Positions 1 through 5,820 of a DNA stretch of 10,007 nucleotides are shown here, piece after piece. Where the stretch lies: NCBI GenBank assembly GCA_023262305.1, contig JALRCK010000054.1, positions 1-10,007 on the forward strand, written 5' to 3'. Each line of letters begins with the position of its first letter. Within the stretch, counting starts at the first letter, position 1. This DNA comes from Deltaproteobacteria bacterium (GTDB taxonomy: Bacteria > Bdellovibrionota_C > UBA2361 > OMII01). The notes below the pieces were generated by a model. That model had not been told where the DNA came from. It ran no database searches and was given only the letters and a program-made list of their open reading frames with translations. The translations under genes were made by a program, and so were the position numbers.

Positions 1-156
1 TCATTCATCGAGGATCTCGGCGCAGATTCTCTCGACATCGTTGAGCTCATCATGGCTCTTGAGGAAGAGTACGACCTTGAGATTCCGGATGAGGACGCAG
101 AGAAGATTCAGACTGTTGAAGATGTAACGAAGTACATCCAAGGAAAGCAGTCGTAA
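1..156 (+). CDS. acpP: Acyl carrier protein, C-terminal part (5' end outside window)
   Basis: This is the 3' end of an acyl carrier protein, which carries growing acyl chains on a phosphopantetheine arm in cytosolic fatty acid synthesis. The frame is open from the first base and gives 51 residues before TAA. The prosthetic-group motif GADSLD is visible, with the modified serine at codon 10 (bases 28-30). The rest is the usual acidic helix pattern ([17 protein letters not shown], then TVEDVTKYI), and the end matches the normal ACP C-terminus. ACPs are usually about 77-80 residues, so roughly 27 N-terminal residues lie upstream of the window. In many bacteria fabF follows acpP; here the next gene is glyA, beyond a terminator. 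Family assignment is very secure; a specialised ACP rather than the housekeeping one cannot be fully excluded. Confidence 0.95.
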   Translation, partial: SFIEDLGADSLDIVELIMALEEEYDLEIPDEDAEKIQTVEDVTKYIQGKQS

Positions 157-162
157 TAGCGG

Positions 163-206
163 AGCGTACGAAATCCTACCCTTTGCGGTAAAAAATTTGG
201 TACGCT
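163..206 (+). other. Imperfect stem-loop between acpP and its terminator
   Basis: The 44 bases just after the acpP stop can fold into a nested stem-loop. AGCGTAC (163-169) pairs with GTACGCT (200-206), AAAT (171-174) with ATTT (195-198), and TACC (177-180) with GGTA (187-190), leaving a CTTTGC loop. There is one G/G mismatch and an asymmetric internal loop of CC against four A. The structure ends two bases before the terminator stem. It may stabilise the acpP 3' end or belong to a glyA leader; no known riboswitch class was recognised. Base pairing is seen; any function is inference. Confidence 0.45.
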
Positions 207-208
207 TC

Positions 209-234
209 AAGGGCCCCTCCGAGGGCCCTTTTTT
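209..234 (+). terminator. Intrinsic (rho-independent) terminator after acpP
   Basis: AAGGGCCC (209-216) pairs perfectly with GGGCCCTT (223-230) across a six-base loop CTCCGA, and a run of T follows (229-234). This is a textbook GC-rich hairpin with a T tract, 52 bases after the acpP stop and ending about 25 bases before glyA. It should separate acpP from glyA. No promoter is obvious between it and glyA, so partial read-through or attenuation is possible. Confidence 0.9.
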
Positions 235-259
235 GTCCTAAAAATTTGGAGTTTTTTTC

Positions 260-1543
260 ATGTCCACCACCACGCCATCATACGAGGCTCGCAGCAGATC
301 TCTGAAGCAGTCAGATCCGGAAGTTTTCGCACTCATTCAGCGTGAGACCGAACGACAGGAGTACGGCTTGGAGATGATCCCGAGCGAGAACTTCGTCAGT
401 GAGGCGGTGCTTGAGGCGATGGGCTCAACGCTCACCAATAAATACGCTGAGGGTCAACCCGGTAAGCGCTACTACGGTGGATGCCATGTGGTGGATGAGG
501 TGGAGAATTTGGCGAGTGCTCGAGTGTGTGAGCTTTTCGGCGCGGATTTCGCCAACGTACAACCGCACTCAGGTGTGCAAGCAAATCAAGCTGTCTTCGA
601 GGCGTTCTTGAAGCCAGGCGATACCTTCATGGGGTTGCGCCTTGATCAGGGTGGGCACCTTTCTCACGGCAGTCCGGTGAACTTCTCCGGAATGCACTAC
701 AAAGTAGTTGGCTACGGCGTGAAAGAAGCAGACGGGCTGATCGATTACGATCAGGTTCGTTCGCTCGCTCGTGAGCACAAGCCAAAATTGATTATCGCTG
801 GTGGCAGCGCATACTCGCGGCAGATTGACTGGAAGCCTTTCCGAGAGGCTGCAGACGAGGTTGGTGCGATATTTATGGCTGACATCGCGCACTACGCCGG
901 TCTCGTAGCAGGTGGTTCGTATGTTTCCCCGGTTCAATTCGCAGATATCGTTACCACAACAACTCACAAGACCTTGCGCGGTCCTCGGTCGGGTATGGTG
1001 ATGGGGCGAGAGGCTCATCGCAAGGCGATCAATAAAGCCGTTTTCCCGGGGCTTCAAGGCGGTCCACACATGCATACGATCGCCGCTAAGGCTGTCATGG
1101 CGAGGGAGGCACTTACTCCTGACTTTAAGACTTACGCAGCTCAGGTTGTCGCGAATGCGCGAGCGCTCGCGGAAGGGCTCACAAAGAGGGGGCTTAAGAT
1201 CGTATCTGGTGGAACAGATAGTCACCTGATGTTGGTCGACCTCCGTCCGGTTGGAGTTTCAGGTAAGATAGGTGAAGAGGTGCTCGACAAGGTCGGCATT
1301 ACCGTCAACAAGAACACAGTGCCGTTTGACCCACAGCCTCCATCTGTGTGCAGTGGAATCCGTTTGGGAACTCCTGCATTGACCACCCGAGGGATGGGAG
1401 TGGCAGAGATGGCTCATGTGGCGGAGTTTATTTACGAGGCGCTCGCGAATGCGCAGAGCGAGGCTAAGCTCAAGACGGTCGCGGATAATGTGCGGGAGTT
1501 GAGTAAGAAGTTCCCACTCTATCGGCACCGTCTGACTCGCTAG
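260..1543 (+). CDS. glyA: Serine hydroxymethyltransferase
   Basis: This PLP enzyme interconverts serine plus tetrahydrofolate with glycine plus 5,10-methylene-tetrahydrofolate in the cytosol, supplying one-carbon units. The 427-residue length is normal. The PLP lysine is K237 in [14 protein letters not shown]. Other expected residues are S42 (PSENFVS), Y62 and Y72 (YAEG...KRYYGG), H133 and H136 ([14 protein letters not shown]), D208 and H211 (ADIAHYAG), and R368 ([13 protein letters not shown]) for the substrate carboxylate. Three usually conserved neighbours differ: Q66 in EGQPGK, V106 in HSGVQAN and Q130 in LDQGGH. The start is ATG 260 with GGAG at 248-251. The gene follows the acpP terminator and heads an operon with nrdR, 19 bases downstream. 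Identity is certain; the effect of the substitutions is unknown. Confidence 0.98.
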   Translation: MSTTTPSYEARSRSLKQSDPEVFALIQRETERQEYGLEMIPSENFVSEAVLEAMGSTLTNKYAEGQPGKRYYGGCHVVDEVENLASARVCELFGADFANVQPHSGVQANQAVFEAFLKPGDTFMGLRLDQGGHLSHGSPVNFSGMHYKVVGYGVKEADGLIDYDQVRSLAREHKPKLIIAGGSAYSRQIDWKPFREAADEVGAIFMADIAHYAGLVAGGSYVSPVQFADIVTTTTHKTLRGPRSGMVMGREAHRKAINKAVFPGLQGGPHMHTIAAKAVMAREALTPDFKTYAAQVVANARALAEGLTKRGLKIVSGGTDSHLMLVDLRPVGVSGKIGEEVLDKVGITVNKNTVPFDPQPPSVCSGIRLGTPALTTRGMGVAEMAHVAEFIYEALANAQSEAKLKTVADNVRELSKKFPLYRHRLTR

Positions 1544-1562
1544 GAGAGCAAAGTAGGAGAGT

Positions 1563-2045
1563 ATGTTTTGCCCTAAGTGCAACTCAGACAAGAGCTCAGT
1601 GACTGACTCTCGCGGCGATGGTGGAGCGATCCGTCGTCGTCGCGAGTGCCAGGAGTGCGGATACCGCTTCACAACATACGAGCGGGTTGAGCTGGTGTTG
1701 CCTGCTGTCATCAAGAAGGATGGGCGCCGCGAGGTTTTTGACCGCGAGAAGATTCGAAACGGATTGCGGCGAGCGTGTGAGAAGCGCCCGGTAAGCACCG
1801 AGACGATCGATGCTGCTGTGGAGGCGATCGAGCGGCGTTTGCAAGAGATGTGCGTGAAAGAGGTGGACAGCCAGGTAGTTGGAGAGGCTGTTATCGACGA
1901 GCTTCGTAAGATCGACAAGATCGCATATGTGCGCTTCGCTTCTGTATACCGAGAGTTCTCGGATGTCAGCCAGTTCGTTGATGCCCTAGAGAGCCTCGGG
2001 GGCGCTGGAAAAGTTACTCACCTCAAGAAGGTTGAGCACTCCTAA
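1563..2045 (+). CDS. nrdR: Transcriptional repressor NrdR (zinc ribbon plus ATP-cone)
   Basis: NrdR represses ribonucleotide reductase genes when its ATP-cone senses a high dATP/ATP state. The 160-residue protein has the standard layout: a zinc ribbon at residues 3-32 with C3, C6, C29 and C32; the basic run RRRREC and the FTTYERVE segment beside it; then an ATP-cone from about residue 49 to 139 (VIKKDGRREVFDREKI ... YVRFASVYREF). ATG 1563 begins MFCPKC, the expected NrdR N-terminus. AGGAG at 1555-1559 is only three bases from it, and a second AGGAG (1542-1546) overlaps the glyA stop. Such a position between glyA and rib genes is common for nrdR. No NrdR box or nrd gene was recognised in the window, so its targets lie elsewhere. 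Confidence 0.97.
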   Translation: MFCPKCNSDKSSVTDSRGDGGAIRRRRECQECGYRFTTYERVELVLPAVIKKDGRREVFDREKIRNGLRRACEKRPVSTETIDAAVEAIERRLQEMCVKEVDSQVVGEAVIDELRKIDKIAYVRFASVYREFSDVSQFVDALESLGGAGKVTHLKKVEHS

Positions 2046-2057
2046 GAAGGTATTCTC

Positions 2058-3290
2058 ATGGCCAAGAGAGCGTCTGCAGGGGAGGATCTCGTCCTCGATA
2101 GTTTTGTTGATATCCTTGCTGATATTCGGGCTGGCAAAGGTGTAATTGTGGTCGACAGCACCGACCGCGAGAATGAGGGAGACATCATCTTTGCCACTGA
2201 GAAGGTTACCCCTGAGATAGTCTCATTTTTGATGCGGGATGCGAGGGGGCTTATCTGCGTAAGTATCCCTGCGGATGTGGCTGACAGGCTCCGCCTGCCC
2301 CTTCAAGTGTTAAACAACAACTCGCCTTTTCAAACTCCATTCGCGATCAGCGTTGATCACAAGGATGTTGGTGCAGCTGGTGTCACCGCGGAAGGAAGAG
2401 CAACTACGATGCGGGCGATTATCGACCCTAGTTCCCAGGCGCACGATTTCGTTAGCCCCGGGCACGTCTTTCCCCTCATCGCCAATAGCGCCGGGGTTCT
2501 CGGGCGTCCAGGACACACGGAGGGAGCTTTTGATCTGGCTCGCCTAGCAGGACTCTCCCCGTCGGGGATCTTGTGCGAGATACTCAATCCTGACGGAACG
2601 ATGGCGCGTGGGAGTCAGCTGACACAGTTTGCTAAGAAGCATGATCTGCGAATTACGAGCATCAAGGCGATTAGAGAGTACCGGGATCTTCATGAGATAG
2701 CCGTCCGGCCGTTGAGTGAAAGTGACGTTGAAACCGATTACGGTTCTTTTCACGCCACCGTCTTTGCTGATGATGCCGGAAAGAAGGAGCATATTGCGAT
2801 GGTGCGAGGTGATATTTCGCACATGCCGGCGTCGTATGCGCCTTTGGTGCGCCTCCATTCTGAGTGCCTTACCGGAGATGTCTTTGGCAGTAGGAGATGT
2901 GATTGCGGTCGTCAGCTTGATGGTGCGATGAAGTTAATTACTGAGGAAGGGGCGGGAATAGTTCTCTACCTTCGCCAGGAGGGGCGGGGGATCGGGCTTG
3001 AGAATAAGGTGCGCGCCTATGCTTTGCAGGATCAGGGGCTCGATACTGTAGAGGCGAACGTCCACTTGGGATTTGATCCTGATGAGCGTGATTTTGCGGT
3101 GGGTGCCCACATCTTGCTTGCGATGGGAGTTCTATCGATCCGTTTAATTACGAATAACCCGGCCAAAAGCGCTGCGTTAGCCCGGTTCGGAATAGCGGTG
3201 GTTGAGAGAATACCTATGGTCGTGGCGGCTGATCCTTACAGCGAGGCTTATCTGCGGACGAAGCGAGAGAAGCTCGGTCATATTTTGTAG
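2058..3290 (+). CDS. ribBA: Bifunctional DHBP synthase / GTP cyclohydrolase II
   Basis: This fusion makes the two riboflavin precursors. The N-terminal RibB half (about 1-207) turns ribulose 5-phosphate into 3,4-dihydroxy-2-butanone 4-phosphate; the C-terminal RibA half (about 210-410) opens GTP. RibB motifs seen are DRENEGD (36-42), GHTE with H153, and CEILNPDGTMAR with E174. RibA motifs are HSECLTGDVFGSRRCDCG with zinc ligands C270, C281 and C283, then YLRQEGRGIGLENK, ALQDQGLDTVEAN, DERDF and LITNNPAK, ending KREKLGHIL. One RibB loop departs from the family: residues 104-114 read VGAAGVTAEGR, where a form like GVTTGVSAADR is usual. ATG 2058 follows AAGAAGG (2044-2050), which overlaps the nrdR stop. 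The ribH and ribE genes often found beside ribBA are absent here. RibA function is very likely and RibB function likely. Confidence 0.96.
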   Translation: MAKRASAGEDLVLDSFVDILADIRAGKGVIVVDSTDRENEGDIIFATEKVTPEIVSFLMRDARGLICVSIPADVADRLRLPLQVLNNNSPFQTPFAISVDHKDVGAAGVTAEGRATTMRAIIDPSSQAHDFVSPGHVFPLIANSAGVLGRPGHTEGAFDLARLAGLSPSGILCEILNPDGTMARGSQLTQFAKKHDLRITSIKAIREYRDLHEIAVRPLSESDVETDYGSFHATVFADDAGKKEHIAMVRGDISHMPASYAPLVRLHSECLTGDVFGSRRCDCGRQLDGAMKLITEEGAGIVLYLRQEGRGIGLENKVRAYALQDQGLDTVEANVHLGFDPDERDFAVGAHILLAMGVLSIRLITNNPAKSAALARFGIAVVERIPMVVAADPYSEAYLRTKREKLGHIL

Positions 3291-3300
3291 GGGCAGGTCT

Positions 3301-3317
3301 CGCCGACATCCTCGGCG
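3301..3317. terminator. GC-rich hairpin between convergent genes, possible terminator
   Basis: CGCCGA (3301-3306) pairs perfectly with TCGGCG (3312-3317) across a CATCC loop, ten bases after the ribBA stop. The 114-base gap up to 3404 separates convergent ribBA and the methyltransferase, so a terminator is expected here. No T tract follows on either strand, so this would be a weak or rho-assisted stop. Nothing else was recognised in the gap, including any ribH remnant. Confidence 0.35.
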
Positions 3318-3404
3318 CAGTTCAGCACCTGATTCCAGACACTATCCAGAGGGTGCTTTTCACCGTCACGTTGAGGCTCCCCAAGAGTCAAGACGTGTGT
3401 CCGC

Positions 3405-4124
3405 TTACGGCATGGGAAGCCGCCAATACGGAGTAGGGATATCTCTACGCCGGTATACTCGTGCGGGATGCGGCTCACCGAGCACCTCACTGCTGCCCTG
3501 TTCTTCATACCCGGTTTCGCCCAGTACGATCCTGCGAAGGAGGGTATGCTGTTGCAGATCGTTGAGGGTGAAGAGATCGCCTAGAGGCTCAAAGAGGAGT
3601 TCTATCTCTGAAGCGACATGAGCCCCAAGGAAGCCATCGTCGAGGAATCTGTTGGCATCAGTTCTCACTGCCATGCGATGTTCACTGCAGCAGTTAACGA
3701 AGAGCGAACCTGGAGCAAGATTTGCGTGAATAATCTGGATTGCTTGCCTGAGGTGTACGGCTTTTACATGCTGCAAGACGTATAAGCTGAATGCAAACTG
3801 AAAGGGCCCCTCAACGAGATGCGGAAGAACGCCCGTAAATCGAGGATCCTGGATATACGATGTCGCGTGCTTGATCTGAATATCAGAATTATCGGTCCCT
3901 ACTATTCGGCAGTCTGCGCGCTGAGCCAAGATAGCCTTGCTCATCCTGCCGATTCCACACCCATAGTCTAGAACGGTGCATGAGCCGTGTGGTATTTTTC
4001 GAAGAATGGCCTCAGCGAAGAGTTCTGTTTCCCTGCCCCAGCGCTCGTCCACGCCGATGCCGTTGATATCTCCTACAACCGTGGTGCGGGCGCCTGTAAA
4101 GTCAGGATTTCTGAAGTAGTTCAT
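3405..4124 (-). CDS. Class I SAM-dependent methyltransferase
   Basis: This is a Rossmann-fold methyltransferase of 239 residues when started at ATG 4124. Motif I, VLDYGCGIGR, is at 51-60 and binds S-adenosylmethionine. The acidic residue after strand beta2 is D78 (VGTDNSDIQIKHA). The post-motif YVLQHV lies at 115-120, and IIHANLAPGSLFVNC (131-145) is the typical late strand-helix part. No membrane segment or signal peptide is seen. ATG 4124 overlaps the TGA of the upstream glycosyltransferase as ATGA and has GGAGG five to six bases before it, so this start is preferred over GTG 4136 and implies translational coupling. Its substrate is not readable from sequence. Pairing with a glycosyltransferase suggests it methylates a sugar or a glycan precursor, which is inference. 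Confidence 0.85.
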   Translation of the reverse strand: MNYFRNPDFTGARTTVVGDINGIGVDERWGRETELFAEAILRKIPHGSCTVLDYGCGIGRMSKAILAQRADCRIVGTDNSDIQIKHATSYIQDPRFTGVLPHLVEGPFQFAFSLYVLQHVKAVHLRQAIQIIHANLAPGSLFVNCCSEHRMAVRTDANRFLDDGFLGAHVASEIELLFEPLGDLFTLNDLQQHTLLRRIVLGETGYEEQGSSEVLGEPHPARVYRRRDIPTPYWRLPMP

Positions 4125-4750
4125 ACCCCTCCCCACTCTCGGACTATCGCTCGTGCTGATGCGACGACGTCGATCCCTCGTTCGGTGTCAGCGCTTGCTC
4201 GGGCGATCTGTGAACCCGAGGGAAACGCACCAGCTACCTTGAGCCCACATTTCGCTATATTGAGAGCAAGGGCGTACTCGGCGATCTGATGCTCATAAAA
4301 GACCATCGCCATATGCGCCATGGTACCACCTCGAAGCGGCTCCCAGAGGTCATGGGTCCAATCGGAGGAAATGATGAACGATTCTACCGGCACGAAATCT
4401 CTGCCGTCTCTGCGAAAGAATCGGTGGTCAACGGAAAAGTTTTGAGAGGCTGAATAGTTCATGATCAGTCCCACCGCTTCGCGCGGAACTACGGTTGTCG
4501 CATCTACGAGCTCAGGACCGAGAAGGATATCGGTGTCGACACAGATGTTCCAATCATAGCCACGACCAGCGGCAAATATCTGCATCCTCTCGTATGTGGG
4601 GGGGTAATCAGGGAATGCTCTCATCGTCCCTATGAGGTTTACATCCGCCCCGATGCGCCTTGCGTAGTCCATGATGAGGGGTTCCGTTATGACACGGAGT
4701 TCCTCCGGTACGTTTTGCTTACGTACGATGTGCACACACTTTTTGCCCAT
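4121..4750 (-). CDS. DxD-motif glycosyltransferase-like protein
   Basis: From ATG 4750 the product is 209 residues. It starts with a beta-strand (KKCVHIVRK), then LIMDYARRIGADVNLI, a pattern common at the start of small GT-A-type nucleotide-sugar transferases. NICVDTDILLGPEL contains the metal/nucleotide-binding DTD at 72-74. The C-terminal part (FYEHQIAEYALALNIAKCGLK) resembles the acceptor-side helix of such enzymes. No membrane segment is seen, so it is probably cytosolic. The start is uncertain: ATG 4750 matches the domain edge; ATG 4798 is in frame but lacks a ribosome site; ATG 4778 sits directly at an 11-G tract and is out of frame by one base. The stop overlaps the methyltransferase start. 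The exact GT family and donor sugar are unknown. Confidence 0.7.
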   Translation of the reverse strand: MGKKCVHIVRKQNVPEELRVITEPLIMDYARRIGADVNLIGTMRAFPDYPPTYERMQIFAAGRGYDWNICVDTDILLGPELVDATTVVPREAVGLIMNYSASQNFSVDHRFFRRDGRDFVPVESFIISSDWTHDLWEPLRGGTMAHMAMVFYEHQIAEYALALNIAKCGLKVAGAFPSGSQIARASADTERGIDVVASARAIVREWGGV

Positions 4751-4765
4751 AAGGCACTGAGCTCT

Positions 4766-4776
4766 CCCCCCCCCCC
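4766..4776 (-). repeat. 11-base G tract (coding strand) at the glycosyltransferase start
   Basis: Eleven C on the plus strand are eleven G on the coding strand, 15-25 bases before ATG 4750. The first G completes an ATG (4778-4776). As drawn, that ATG runs out of frame with the glycosyltransferase; with ten G it would be in frame (MGGGRAQCLMGKK...). An AAGGGA lies about 11 bases before this ATG. The tract also forms part of a possible ribosome site (GGGGAGAG) for ATG 4750. Length-variable G tracts of this kind switch surface-glycan genes in other bacteria; here that is inference, and a homopolymer sequencing error is the main alternative. Confidence 0.6.
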
Positions 4777-4957
4777 ATAGCTGGGCGATTCCCTTCATCT
4801 GCTGGATCGGCTGATGGGGGGTAGGGCTTGAGAGAATCCTGAGGTTGGGCGTGCGACGACCATGAAGAGTGGCTAACGTGCCATCATCAGGGGCTAAAGA
4901 AGAATATATGGGTATGTATGTGCGTTGATTGACGGTATTCGTTACACTGAATGAGCA

Positions 4958-4966
4958 GGGGGGGGG
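4958..4966 (+). repeat. Nine-base G tract
   Basis: Nine G in a row lie in the divergent spacer, directly before an ATG (4967) that opens only a 14-codon frame. It is the second-longest homopolymer seen in the window. It could be a contingency tract, a remnant of decayed sequence, or an assembly artefact; no gene reading depends on it. Confidence 0.5.
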
Positions 4967-5218
4967 ATGCACACGACGGAATCATTGTTCACCATGCCGC
5001 GGGGGTTGTAGAAACCGCGTTTGTAGGAATCTCTCCCCGGTTTTGTGAAAGTTTGTTGGGTTAGCTACATTCCTCTACCACTTCACGGAGGGAATCGAGC
5101 GGTACAAAAGGACATGTTTTGGCTGAAAGGGATTGAAGCAGCGCACCTACGCGTCTCTTTACTTCTCCTACAGCATAGCTGATGTAGCAAGGACTCCAGA
5201 GGAGTGGTGCAATAGTTG

Positions 5219-5317
5219 ATGTATCAGAGCAGCGTTTTTAGTTCGATAAGCTTCGTCCTTGGAGGCTCCGCCAGAGGGGAGATGTATTTGGTACATCAGC
5301 GTGAGGAGTTGCCATGA
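5219..5317 (+). CDS. Possible 32-residue leader peptide overlapping nusB
   Basis: An ATG at 5219 opens 32 codons that end in TGA at 5315-5317, overlapping the nusB ATG as ATGA. The peptide begins MYQSSVFSSISFVLGG and ends REELP. GGAG at 5201-5204 lies 14 bases upstream, which is long, and sits inside a small hairpin (ACTCC 5193-5197 with GGAGT 5201-5205). A second in-frame ATG is at 5282. The exact stop-start overlap is what suggests translational coupling, but a frame of this length is also expected by chance. No homology was recognised. Confidence 0.25.
   Translation: MYQSSVFSSISFVLGGSARGEMYLVHQREELP
5281..5297 (+). promoter_or_regulatory. Small hairpin in the nusB leader
   Basis: GATGTA (5281-5286) pairs perfectly with TACATC (5292-5297) across TTTGG. 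It ends six bases before the nusB ribosome-binding site (GAGGAG 5303-5308). It has no T tract and is AT-rich, so it is unlikely to terminate transcription; it could affect ribosome access or be an operator half-site pair. Function is inference. Confidence 0.35.
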
Positions 5318-5820
5318 ACTCACGAAGAATCTGTCGTGAATCGGCGATGCAGGCGCTGTATTTGTGCGATCTCATCGGTGATCTCTCAGTTGAGAGGATC
5401 GAGTTATTTTCATCTCATTTTGTTGCGCACGGATTGTGCGAAGACGGGGAGCCAAGTACACCGGGAGCGCTCGATCCCTATTTCCATGAGCTGGTGAATG
5501 GAGTTCTCACGCACCGTGAAGCTATCGATGCTGCAATCACGTTAGCCTCGACCAACTGGAGCCTCTCCCGCATGGCTCCCGTAGAGCGAAACGTGCTTCG
5601 GGTCGCAGTGTATGAACTCCTCCATCGCTCTGATGTGCCTCCGAAAGTGTGCATCAACGAGGCGATCGAGATTGCAAAAGATTTTGCCAGCCCAGAGGGA
5701 CCATCGTTTATTAACGGCGTCCTCAATACGATTGCTCATCAGGGGGGGCGATCGAAGGGAGGCTCTACTATGGGGGAGGAGGGAGCGGATCCTACATCAC
5801 AAGACGTCGAGCCGGAGTGA
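5314..5820 (+). CDS. nusB: Transcription antitermination factor NusB
   Basis: NusB binds boxA RNA with NusE (S10) and supports antitermination of rRNA operons. The 168-residue protein shows the expected all-helical family pattern: RESAMQALYLCDL at 8-20, NWSLSRMAPVERNVLRVAVYELL at 81-103, VPPKVCINEAIEIAKDF at 108-124, and PSFINGVLNTIA at 130-141. The last 27 residues are a poorly conserved, charged tail that follows a G7 tract (5742-5748). ATG 5314 has GAGGAG (5303-5308) five bases upstream. NusB commonly follows ribH in a riboflavin operon; here it is cut off from ribBA by two minus-strand genes, so it needs its own promoter in the divergent spacer. Its 3' end overlaps the convergent membrane-protein gene by 29 bases. 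Identity is secure. Confidence 0.97.
   Translation: MNSRRICRESAMQALYLCDLIGDLSVERIELFSSHFVAHGLCEDGEPSTPGALDPYFHELVNGVLTHREAIDAAITLASTNWSLSRMAPVERNVLRVAVYELLHRSDVPPKVCINEAIEIAKDFASPEGPSFINGVLNTIAHQGGRSKGGSTMGEEGADPTSQDVEPE

Larger units (their letters stand above)
4751..5313. other. Divergent intergenic region rich in G/C homopolymers
   Basis: This 563-base spacer separates the minus-strand glycosyltransferase from plus-strand nusB and must hold both promoters. The minus-strand frame is open up to GTG 4972, but residues encoded upstream of 4798 resemble no known domain, so I do not call them coding. Homopolymers stand out: C11 (4766-4776), G6 (4816-4821), G9 (4958-4966) and G5 (5001-5005). GATGTA occurs at 5181, 5218 and 5281. 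No convincing -35/-10 pair was found on either strand; TATATT near 4902-4907 on the minus strand is a weak -10 candidate without a -35. Positions 4973-5180 show nothing else recognisable. Confidence 0.6.

Noticed and set aside
157..259. Glycine or FMN riboswitch before glyA or ribBA
   Set aside because: The acpP-glyA gap is too short and lacks the tandem aptamer or RFN conserved segments; the nrdR-ribBA gap is only 12 bases.
569..1225. Long antisense open frame (218 codons) inside glyA
   Set aside because: It lies opposite a certain gene, has a composition typical of a shadow frame, and shows no domain pattern.
1259..1918. 219-codon antisense frame across glyA and nrdR
   Set aside because: It spans two certain genes on the other strand, is Ser/Arg-rich without recognisable motifs, and fits a shadow frame.
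3291..3404. Remnant of ribH after ribBA
   Set aside because: No lumazine synthase motif was found in plus-strand reading of this gap.
3278..3508. Minus-strand frame overlapping the methyltransferase end and ribBA end
   Set aside because: I considered it as a frameshifted C-terminus of the methyltransferase, but that protein ends naturally after the fold is complete and the frame shows no conserved pattern.
4125..4136. GTG 4136 as the methyltransferase start
   Set aside because: ATG 4124 has GGAGG upstream and the ATGA overlap with the previous gene, which is a better start.
4751..4972. N-terminal extension of the glycosyltransferase to GTG 4972
   Set aside because: The extra residues are rich in Pro, Thr and Ser, cross two homopolymers, and match no domain; the fold starts at about 4750.
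5216..5250. nusB promoter TTGATG ... GATAAG
   Set aside because: The spacing is about 23 bases, far from the usual 16-18, and the -10 match is poor.
5742..5748. G7 tract in nusB as a phase-variation switch
   Set aside because: It lies after the conserved fold and only a variable tail would change, so an on/off role is unlikely.
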